DNA of 21,235 nucleotides from Saprolegnia diclina VS20 (Eukaryota > Oomycota > Saprolegniomycetes > Saprolegniales > Saprolegniaceae), in contig NW_008246141.1 in the NCBI RefSeq assembly GCF_000281045.1, positions 35,030-56,264 on the forward strand. The letters are read 5' to 3'. Within the stretch, counting starts at the first letter, position 1; the number at the start of each line of letters is the position of its first letter. Under the pieces are notes generated by a model. It made no database searches, was not told where the DNA came from, and saw nothing but the letters and a program-made list of their open reading frames with translations. The position numbers were made by a program, and so were the translations under genes. Positions 8,800 through 15,720 of the stretch are shown one piece after another.

Positions 8800-9455
8800 T
8801 TGACAACTGGAGCAATCGTCGGGACCAGAGCGGTCAGTGGAGGCAACGCACTTGATTGGCGCCAAAGTTGTAGTCAGGTCGCATAGGACAACGAATGTGG
8901 TCGTATTGGGATTGTAGTTTAGCCCGCCGCGAATGAGGCTCACTGGCCAGATCTAGAGCTTGACCACAGGAAATTTGACATTCCCGAGCCAAGGGCGTCG
9001 CAGTCTCATCGAGACAAGGGACAACACCGCTCGGTCAATTGGAGTGGTACACAGTGATGCCATGCAGCTTCCAGTACGTAATTTCGTCGGCAACCGCTGT
9101 CTGCACGGAAGAGATCGAGTCGAGCCAACGGACGTTTATCGCGGATGCCTCGAGATCTACTTGATGTGCCAAGATTGTTCGAGTGAAAGCTGTGCAGCAA
9201 ATGTTGCGACAGACAGAGTCGAGTGGCATACCGAGGACGACAGCGGTCCTGCCGCGCCTCCGTGTACGCGAGCTCGAACGCTTTACTAAAGTCGACCCAG
9301 CACTACTGCATCGGAGCCAATGCACGCTATTAAATGGTGCGCAGGCTGGCGATGGCAAAGTCCAGTGAAGTGCGACTCGTCGGTACGAGCGCCATGGTGC
9401 ACGTCGGATGGTTGTCGAGAGACTGTCGCGCTTCCGTGACCATCAAACCGTGGAA
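8800..9455 (-). pseudogene. Decayed relic of the large membrane-protein family
   Basis: Read on the minus strand, the segment around 9450-9240 spells a diverged copy of module 1 of the giant protein: GLMVTEARQSLDNHPTCTMA against LEMVDARYDG...VHPTYAMA, then TSRTSLDFAIASLRT, SVHWL and FELAYTEARQ. Coding continues in more than one frame: an early TAA after the SLRT block and a frameshift after SVHWL. A further block (ITYWKLHGITVYHSNW) matches VVYWQRAGIEVFHYQW. An in-frame stop and a SLIRGGLNYN block (near 8930, like SLIRGSSDYF) suggest an internal deletion. The end towards 8800 is uncertain. Older than the copy at the left edge, judging by divergence. Confidence 0.75.
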
Positions 9456-9496
9456 AACACAATTGACTGTTGACACAAAGTGATTAAATTAAGCAG

Positions 9497-11674
9497 TTAA
9501 TGAAGCGAGAGCAGCGACTGCAACGCGGTCGAGCTCAGAGCCGCCGACGGCGAAGATTCTGCAATCGAATCTTGCGGGCTAGGGGTCGGTGCGACACGCG
9601 ACAAGAGCGTCTCAACGTCAGCTTCATTGTCAGTAGCGTCATGAAACGCGGTCGTTGCCACCGTCATGTCCGTGTCTGTGACGTCGCTTGGCGTCTCGAT
9701 GCCGTCATCGACAACGTCGACAGCTTCGCCCATGTCGTCGGCCAGGTGATCGTCGGCATCCTTCACAACAACGACCAGAGCACGCGCGTTGACGCTCGAG
9801 TCGTTCGAGGAGCTAGCACCAGCGTCGCGTGCTTCGTCAACGACAGCAATGGCGTCCGACCACATATCGACAGCGGCGGCGACTTCATCTTGAGCGTCTT
9901 CGGCAGCGATGGCATTCGACTCGTACTGTGTGGTTACCACTGCGTTGAGCTCGTCAACGGTGTCGACAAGAGCAACCGCTGCACCCTCGAGGTGGCCTTC
10001 GTCCGCCTCGACGACCAGCGACGCCTGCTCGACCTCGATCGTCCCGTCGATGGCATCCGACAACGGCGCGACAGCAACCTCGGGTGCGTCGACACCGTCC
10101 TCGTCAATGATACTGACACCGTCGTTGCTTTGGTCCGTGCTCGCGTCATGATCTTGGGCCTTGACCAAAAGCTCCGTCTCGACGTGCTCGGGCGTCACAG
10201 CCATGACAACGTCCACCGTCATCGCGTCATCCGCGATCTCATTTGCGACAAACGTCACACGCTCCACGGCATTGTCGACGCCGTCCTTGTCATCGAGCGC
10301 CGTCACACGACTCGAGACGTCGGTGGCAGCTTCAACCGGGTCAGCGACCGTCGAGCTGGTACTGACATCAACGGCGTCGCCTTGCGGAGCTACGTCACCG
10401 TCAACGTCCACGAGCACCGTGATTACGGCGGTGTCGTCCTTCGAGGCGAACGACAATGGTGCATCGATGGCGTTCGCCGTCGTAGGCACGCTCTCATGTA
10501 GCGTCGATGAGACTGAGACGACAGGCTGCAGCGCTTCACCGTGGCCAAGCGACACAAAGCGCGCTACGGCGTCAAGGTTGACAGTCACGTAGCCGGTCCC
10601 GACACCGAGGGTCGCAAGCCAGATAGCAGCCATGGCCATCACGGCCGCCTTCCAGAGCCCCGACGACGTCGGTGGCGGCGGTGGCAGCGCCCGAGCTTTG
10701 GTAGGCGTCGAGGCCGTCGCGGGCGCAGGACTTTGACGCGAGGTCTCGAGCGTCGTCAGCATCGTCCGCTGGAGCTGGGCGACATCGCTCATCGCGGCCT
10801 TGACCGAGGCTTCGATCTTGTGCGCGTCGATCGACCCTCGGCGCGGCGAGCCTTTGGGCGCCGCCATCGTCTTGAGCTGCTCGACAAGGAGGTACTGCGT
10901 GTGCTCCGTCTGGTTCATAAACGCCTGCAGCGAGCTCTGGAGCATCGACACGTCGTCATTCGTGTCGTGACGCGGGTTGTTGGACACCGAGACGGTCGAC
11001 AGCGCGTGCTTGAGCTGGTCGCGCTCGGCGGCAACGCGCTGCGATTCGGCAATTTGCTTTTTCAGCATTTCGTTTTTGATCGTGTGCTCGTTCTGGAGCT
11101 CCTTGATGACGTCCTCCATCGTCTTGAGCTGCGCTTGGACCTTCTGGACGACCGCCGCCATCTCCATCTCGTGCTTGCGCATCTTCATGCGCGAGAGCGA
11201 GTCGGAAATCTCGCTGCTGACGGCGAGCGCGCGCGGGTACGAGTGGTCGCGCAGCACCTTGCCAATGTTCTCGGCCGTCAAAGGCGGCGTCTCCCACGTC
11301 GTGTCGAGGCCACTCAGCGTCGTGTCCGAGCGACACTCGGCGAGCGCATCGTCGTCCAATGTTAACCGCAGGCTCGAGCCGGTGTGCGAGCGGGCAAGGC
11401 TATGCGGCTTGTCGTCCAACAGAGACGACCGCGTCGAGGCCGGGCTGCGCTGTGGCGGCGCCGCCTTGGCGTCAAAGTCGGCACCGAAAAACACTTGCTT
11501 GTGGCGGTACAGCGGCGTCTCGCGCACGAGCGGGTCGTCGTCGGTCTCGTCGACGGTGCTCGAGGTTGCCGACGTGCTGCAGCGCGTGTTGCGGAAGAGC
11601 GGCGAGTGCAGCCGGCTGCGCGCGCTCACGACGTTGGCCTGGCATGTTCGGATGCGTCCGCGGGTGTCGACCAT
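9497..11674 (-). CDS. Single-span membrane protein with coiled coil and long acidic C-terminal domain
   Basis: A 725-residue intronless protein from an ATG at 11674. It has no signal peptide. Residues 1-150 are Ser/Thr/Asp/Arg-rich and look disordered. Residues about 155-225 form a predicted coiled coil (MKMRKHEMEMAAVVQKVQAQ, then KELQNEHTIKNEMLKKQIAE). A second helical part spans about 240-312, and a polyproline stretch (PPPPP) is at 331-335. One membrane span lies at about 341-364 (WKAAVMAMAAIWLATLGVGT). The remaining 360 residues are rich in Asp, Val, Ala, Glu and Thr with very few Lys or Arg. The layout suggests a cytosolic N-terminus that dimerises and a strongly acidic part in the lumen or outside. 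I recognise no family; a tethering or scaffold role is only a guess. A GCATTTTCCGAGTTTGCC element at 11717-11734 may be its initiator. Confidence 0.7.
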   Translation of the reverse strand: MVDTRGRIRTCQANVVSARSRLHSPLFRNTRCSTSATSSTVDETDDDPLVRETPLYRHKQVFFGADFDAKAAPPQRSPASTRSSLLDDKPHSLARSHTGSSLRLTLDDDALAECRSDTTLSGLDTTWETPPLTAENIGKVLRDHSYPRALAVSSEISDSLSRMKMRKHEMEMAAVVQKVQAQLKTMEDVIKELQNEHTIKNEMLKKQIAESQRVAAERDQLKHALSTVSVSNNPRHDTNDDVSMLQSSLQAFMNQTEHTQYLLVEQLKTMAAPKGSPRRGSIDAHKIEASVKAAMSDVAQLQRTMLTTLETSRQSPAPATASTPTKARALPPPPPTSSGLWKAAVMAMAAIWLATLGVGTGYVTVNLDAVARFVSLGHGEALQPVVSVSSTLHESVPTTANAIDAPLSFASKDDTAVITVLVDVDGDVAPQGDAVDVSTSSTVADPVEAATDVSSRVTALDDKDGVDNAVERVTFVANEIADDAMTVDVVMAVTPEHVETELLVKAQDHDASTDQSNDGVSIIDEDGVDAPEVAVAPLSDAIDGTIEVEQASLVVEADEGHLEGAAVALVDTVDELNAVVTTQYESNAIAAEDAQDEVAAAVDMWSDAIAVVDEARDAGASSSNDSSVNARALVVVVKDADDHLADDMGEAVDVVDDGIETPSDVTDTDMTVATTAFHDATDNEADVETLLSRVAPTPSPQDSIAESSPSAALSSTALQSLLSLH

Positions 11675-11716
11675 GCTGCTACGGTCGGCGGTGGCAGGTT
11701 GGCCTGGCAGCGAACC

Positions 11717-11734
11717 GGCAAACTCGGAAAATGC
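11717..11734 (-). promoter_or_regulatory. Possible oomycete initiator-type element
   Basis: On the minus strand the sequence reads GCATTTTCCGAGTTTGCC, 43-60 nt upstream of the ATG of the coiled-coil membrane protein. It resembles the oomycete Inr/FPR core promoter pattern (GCTCATTYYNCAWTTT), allowing a one-base spacing difference and some mismatches. Distance to the start fits a short 5' leader. Confidence 0.3.
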
Positions 11735-12110
11735 GGAACTGCATGACGCCGGGTCGTGGCGAATGGCAGCGCCGATGCTCTATATTTGTTTTTAACAAGG
11801 TATCAATTATGCAAGGTTTTAGGTGTACTTATCTTAAAGAAATTGCTTGCCACAAGAATTACTACATACAGAATATACAAAAGCACAGGTTTGCTGGCGT
11901 GCACTCTGTTAAGTCCGGTTGAAGCATATACAAAAAACAAGCTGTTGAAATCCAAAGCTGCATACAAACAACAAGAGGAATGCGATAAGTGCGCTTTGGC
12001 CAAATGCTGGCGTCTCCATGCGCCACGCGATGGACGGGTCTTTACCTCCGTAAGACCTTGGGAATATTGGGGATTCCCTCGGTAAGGACGTGTCGATAGC
12101 ACGCTAAAGC

Positions 12111-12197
12111 GCACGACCCTTCCTCCTTCTCTGCTTCCTAGTCGCTTTAGCTAGTCGCTAAAGCGACTAGGAAGCAGAGAAGGAGGAAGGGTCGTGC
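12111..12197. repeat. Perfect inverted repeat, 40-bp arms with 7-bp spacer
   Basis: The left arm (12111-12150, starting GCACGACCCTTCC) is the exact reverse complement of the right arm (12158-12197, ending GGAAGGGTCGTGC). I checked all 40 positions. The spacer is CTAGTCG, and the core repeats the word CTAGTCGCT next to the arms, giving nested palindromes. Flanking bases (C at 12110, A at 12198) do not pair. It lies in non-coding DNA between two minus-strand genes. A transcript would form a near-perfect hairpin. Confidence 0.9.
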
Positions 12198-12845
12198 AAC
12201 GAGGTCGTTGGCGAAAATGATGAGAAATTACGTACGAACGGCCTTGTGGGAGGACCGGAAGCGCGTCAAGAGGACCGTGATGGGCGGATCGAGAACTGGA
12301 AGGTTGATGGACGTCGTTGGGAAGGAACAAAGAACAGTCCTACTTGGAGCTCTTGTAGCAAATAAAGATCGTCGGCGTGCCGCAGACATTTGCATTGTGT
12401 AACGAACGCAGCGTCTTGACTATTCTTTCAAGTCGACGCTTGACGCAACAGGACGATGAATTGGCAGAAACCTCTTTCCTTGGTTTCAGCTACGGTGCCA
12501 CGTTTTCCCGCTTCAACAAGTGGATACGGAGGCTTCGATTTTAGTAGTCTAGTACAACGAAGATAACGCGAACCATGTTCATATTTAGTAGCCGCTGCTA
12601 GCTTTCGGCTCACCAATTACAAAGAATGTACACCCATGCTGCGAGCATAGCACGCCCCAAACGTCGGTCGCGGACACGTGCTCTCTCGTCATCAAGAAGA
12701 GCTACGTCCACGGAGCCGGCAGCATTATCTGCAACTAATCATGTGTCGCGACTCGCAACCAACTTGGATCCAACCTTGTCGTAGCATTGTGCGAGGTATC
12801 CCATCTTCAGACGACCACCACAATTATGTCCAACAAAAAATACAT

Positions 12846-13415
12846 TTACTTGGTCGCGCGGTTCTTGGTCAAGGCGTAGTTGGCTTGGATCTCCTTCTCC
12901 GTCGTGCAGCTCCAGCCGGCCGGGCGGCAAAACCGACGCAGCGTCGCGTGCGACTCGGGAATATCGGTGGCCTCGACGAGCCACGTGTCCGAGTAGTCGA
13001 ACGCCGGGCTCACGGCCTCCGAGACAAGGCCAAAGTTGATGGACGTATCGAGCACCTCAGCGCCCTTCCACCAGCCGCCCGGGCACGTAAACTGCAGTAC
13101 GTGGCCAAGGTGCACGTCCGGGCCAAGAATGAGCTCGGTCGTCTCGAGCGTCGTAGGGTTGACCATGACGTACCGAATCGCGCTGCCCGCTTGCCAGAAA
13201 TGGGCAATCTCGGACCGGTTGACGTGGATAAACATAACCGGTTGGACCATGTAAAAGATGGTCGAGAGGCAGCCGCGGGTCGGCGGGCCGTCCCAGCCCG
13301 GCGTCGCCATGAGGTTCGTCGACCGGTGCTGGACCGCGTAGTACCCGTTCTCTTCCGGGTGCGGCAGCATCGGGATGTGCTCAATGTAGTACGCGGCGTC
13401 GCGCTCGTTGCTCAT
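12846..13415 (-). CDS. Cupin superfamily protein, DUF985 (Cupin_5) family
   Basis: A 189-residue protein from an ATG at 13415. It has the landmarks of the DUF985 cupins (relatives of yeast YML079w): an N-terminal block YYIEHIPMLPHPEENGYYAV (like LLPHPEGGYYRE), then STIFYMVQPVMFIHVNRSEI. The core H64-x4-E69-x2-H72 motif (FIHVNRSEIAHFWQAG) matches the family's WH-x-V-x-SDEIWHFYxG. Then LGPDVHLGHVLQF (about 97-109), PGGWWKGAE (about 112-120) and VSPAFDYSD (135-143). Length is typical (about 150-190). The family has a double-stranded beta-helix fold and is presumed to bind a small ligand or a metal; its reaction is not established. No signal peptide, so cytosolic. The usual Ser/Ala-Trp before the first His is replaced by Met-Phe-Ile. 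Confidence 0.85.
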   Translation of the reverse strand: MSNERDAAYYIEHIPMLPHPEENGYYAVQHRSTNLMATPGWDGPPTRGCLSTIFYMVQPVMFIHVNRSEIAHFWQAGSAIRYVMVNPTTLETTELILGPDVHLGHVLQFTCPGGWWKGAEVLDTSINFGLVSEAVSPAFDYSDTWLVEATDIPESHATLRRFCRPAGWSCTTEKEIQANYALTKNRATK

Positions 13416-14484
13416 GAAAAACCGTGGTAAAATCGAAACTGCACGGGCTCCAATGATCGCGACGGACCACCAGCTGGTGACTTTGGCTTCGATGCGTGCG
13501 ACAACTTGAAGTCATCCAGGCGCGCGAGACGGATAAAGGCCAGTGCCGAACACGCCAACACGCTATAAGTGCTTGGCAAAGTCGCCTCTGCGCGGTTGGT
13601 TGAGAGTGAAGGCGAAGGACTCGTGGCCTCCGCAATGACAACGTTCGATGAGCGCCCCCCACAGTCAACTCTTGCCACGTGAGCAGGTTGTGTCAATGAA
13701 TATAGGAAGAGCTACTAGTTTATTGCATATATACAGCTAGCGAGGCAAGTGCGAGCCTCTCGACGGCACGATGCTGCTTTTGCCTGTTACACGAAGCTTG
13801 AACTCAAAACGAATCGTGGAGCGCACGCTCCTGGAACTATTATAGTTACGCATCGCCAAGCCGCACCATCTTCAATAGGCTGCCATTTCACCAAGCATAC
13901 AATGGTTTTTCATTGTCTAGAGTTGCCATCAACATCAATGGAAATCGATATGGCCGTTGGAATTGAATGTTATCGGTGTAGAAAACGCGTGCTTTTCAGT
14001 GCTCACATGGACTGCCATGATCGCAACAATGGAATCTTCGAGATCTTTGGACTCGAACCTGGATCTACCTGGTGGTAAACGAGTGTCGAAACCGCTACTA
14101 AAGAAGTCGACAAGAACCACGCCTTCTTGACGGCATCGAGCAGAAATGATGACGTCATTGAGGTTTAGGGCTACGACCAATGAGAGGACGACACATGTCC
14201 ACAGACCTAGCAACTGATAGCAACTATAATATGACAGCGCTCTCGCGTCGCGACATGGCGTGATGCTTGTGGTTTTATTTCAATTGTGTCTACGCGGCAG
14301 TCTGCCAATGTACAGTGCATCAACGCATGACCATTGCATACAAACTTAAAGCTTTACAATATATGGTATTCAAGTCACATCAATTTATGGTTTTGTGTGG
14401 ATCAAAAGCCGAAACATTCATATATTCTGTCGCTGGAGGTAATTTGAGAAAAGCTCTCATTTTGGATCAGCGAAATGCGGACGA
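13416..14484. other. Gene-poor stretch upstream of the cupin gene
   Basis: About 1.07 kb without a credible gene. The cupin promoter should lie at its left end; a GATCATTGGAGCC sequence (minus strand) some 40-55 nt upstream of the start is the only promoter-like word seen. The part from about 14220 to 14460 is clearly AT-rich. Plus-strand frames at 13749-14078 and 14267-14524 have no domain, apart from the last few codons of the second, which belong to the retrotransposon remnant. Confidence 0.45.
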
Positions 14485-14943
14485 TACGATGCTCCCTGTC
14501 CTCCTGTACAACTGCGGCGCGTGAGCCCTGACGCCAACCAGCCTTGACAGCTTCCATCGCCGGCAGCTGCGTCGTCTGCTCGGGATCTTCCACCCGAACA
14601 CGCTTGCCGACGTTGCGCTCTACAAACGCTGCGACAGCGAACCGTTGAGTACGATCGTCGCCCGCCAGCGTTGGCGCCTTCTAGGCCACGTGCTGCGGCT
14701 GGGTCGCAACATCCCGGCCAACGTAGCGGCGGACCGCTTCTTCGCCCCATCGGAGGCGCCCCGTTTCTCAGGCCGCACCAAGATCACGATGTCGATCTGC
14801 ACCGCGACCTCCAGTCGCTGACGCCGCCTCGGTCGCTGGCGACTCCCGACGATCTTGACACACTGCGTAGCTTTGCCGCCGACCGCGACGCCTGGAAGGA
14901 TATGACCGACCGTGTGCCTCACCCGCAGCCACAAGCGTCGTAG
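14485..14943 (+). pseudogene. Reverse-transcriptase C-terminal fragment, broken
   Basis: The plus-strand frame reads MLPVLLYNCGA, a TGA at 14522-14524 where non-LTR polymerases have Trp, then LTPTSLDSFHRRQLRRLLGI. It continues through VARQRWRLLGHVLRLG, the conserved motif pair found after the polymerase domain of non-LTR elements (LExFHxRCLRxILGI and RRxLRWLGHVxRM). Near 14785-14800 the frame shifts: the tail HRDLQSL...DRDAWKDMTDRV continues one frame over to a TAG at 14941-14943. One nonsense change and one frameshift make it non-functional; all upstream polymerase and endonuclease regions are missing. Confidence 0.75.
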
Positions 14944-15088
14944 GGCGACGACAGAAGCCCCCGCGCCGCAGCCTGCGCAGCCACGCCCGGCGAGCGAATG
15001 AAGAAGAAGGAGATTGTTAGTCTCTACGTATGCGAAGTCTTTGTGTATTTATGAAGACAACGGGAAACACGTTCATATATATATAGTG
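14485..15088 (+). mobile_element. 5'-truncated non-LTR (LINE-type) retrotransposon remnant
   Basis: The segment holds the extreme C-terminal part of a reverse-transcriptase polyprotein followed by a 3' untranslated tail (14944-15088) that ends in a TA-rich run. The tail is shared, inverted, with 2985-3132, which shows that it is an interspersed repeat. The left border is set by the start of recognisable coding similarity (MLPVLLYNCGA) and is approximate. The coding part is broken, so the copy is inactive. Confidence 0.75.
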
Positions 15089-15720
15089 TGAACGATTGGA
15101 TCCGACCGCAATCCAGTGACGTGCTTCAGATCGGGTGTGTTGTGAGGATCGCATAGCCACAGCAGGACCATTGTCGTCCAAACTAGTTGCCAGGGGCTAC
15201 ACCGACGCGGCAGTGCGGCGTGATTTCGGTCCCGGTAAGACCTGAGGTAACACCTGGTCGTCACTAAACACCTGGTCGTCTCTAAACACCTGGTCGTCTC
15301 TAAACACCTGGTCGTCTCTACGGCAGAAGATGAGTGGATTCATAATGAGATTGCGTGTGATCGTAGCGGTTGCAGCTCCTCCCACGCTTCAAGCGTCGTC
15401 ATACCTGGCAACATTCTACTATAGGACGGCCTGTCCACAGAAAGGCGAACACGCGAATTGCCTCCTATAATAGCAAGGCTCCTCTACACTGCTATGCAAA
15501 GCACTCTCCCTACGACACGACACAAGGGTATCGCTCGTGACGATGGCGACGAGACACATGCGACATGTCCCACGCTACTTCAGCAACAACAGGCGCGCGA
15601 AGCCGCTGCAGACGACCGACTCGGCTCCGACAGGCGCCATGGGTGACACGCTTCTCGACGTCGACGCGCCCGATTGTTCACAGACAGCGATCCGGTTTAC
15701 CGCACTTTTCAAGTGGCTTC
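15089..15720. other. Upstream region of the first receptor kinase, with a tandem repeat
   Basis: These 632 bp between the retrotransposon tail and the receptor-kinase start contain an 18-bp tandem repeat (15249-15320) but no supported gene. The frame of the kinase is open back to 15565, but the residues there are Arg/Ser/Thr-rich and sit before a normal signal peptide, so I treat them as 5' leader. GCACTTTTCAAGTGG at about 15701-15715, just upstream of the ATG, is a weak initiator-like word. Confidence 0.45.
15249..15320. repeat. Tandem repeat, four copies of an 18-bp unit
   Basis: Four head-to-tail copies of AACACCTGGTCGTCTCTA lie at 15249-15266, 15267-15284, 15285-15302 and 15303-15320. 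The first differs by one base (CACTA instead of CTCTA); the rest are identical. The unit is a multiple of three and reads FRDDQV-type hexapeptides on the minus strand, but the surrounding frame looks non-coding, so I call it a minisatellite. Confidence 0.9.

Larger units (their letters stand above)
11675..12845. other. Long non-coding stretch containing a perfect palindrome
   Basis: This 1.17-kb region has only short open frames without recognisable domains; the longest (11803-12114 minus and 11756-12085 plus) look random. Base composition drops to AT-rich at about 11790-11960 compared with the genes on both sides. The main structure is the palindrome at 12111-12197. The left end carries the promoter of the coiled-coil gene and the right end the 3' flank of the cupin gene. 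An unrecognised small RNA or gene cannot be excluded. Confidence 0.5.

Noticed and set aside
9500-10501. 333-codon open frame on the plus strand
   Set aside because: It lies wholly opposite the acidic tail of the minus-strand coiled-coil gene. The GTCGAC-rich codons of that gene are self-complementary and keep the other strand open; the product is Arg/Asp/Val-rich with no domain.
10541-11795. Long plus-strand frames opposite the coiled-coil gene
   Set aside because: Arg- and Leu-rich or Ser-rich shadow translations; the minus frame has a clear coiled coil and membrane span and starts at an ATG.
13412-13696. Minus-strand frame just upstream of the cupin
   Set aside because: Overlaps the cupin start in another frame and has no recognisable domain; most likely leader and promoter sequence.
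13935-14213. 92-codon minus-strand frame with a signal-peptide-like start
   Set aside because: The hydrophobic leader is attractive, but the frame begins with TTG, has no in-frame ATG before the leader, and no splice partner was found. Not enough support for a secreted protein.
14267-14520. Plus-strand 85-codon frame as an independent gene
   Set aside because: It lies mostly in AT-rich non-coding DNA; only the last codons are meaningful and belong to the retrotransposon fragment, with the stop replacing a conserved Trp.
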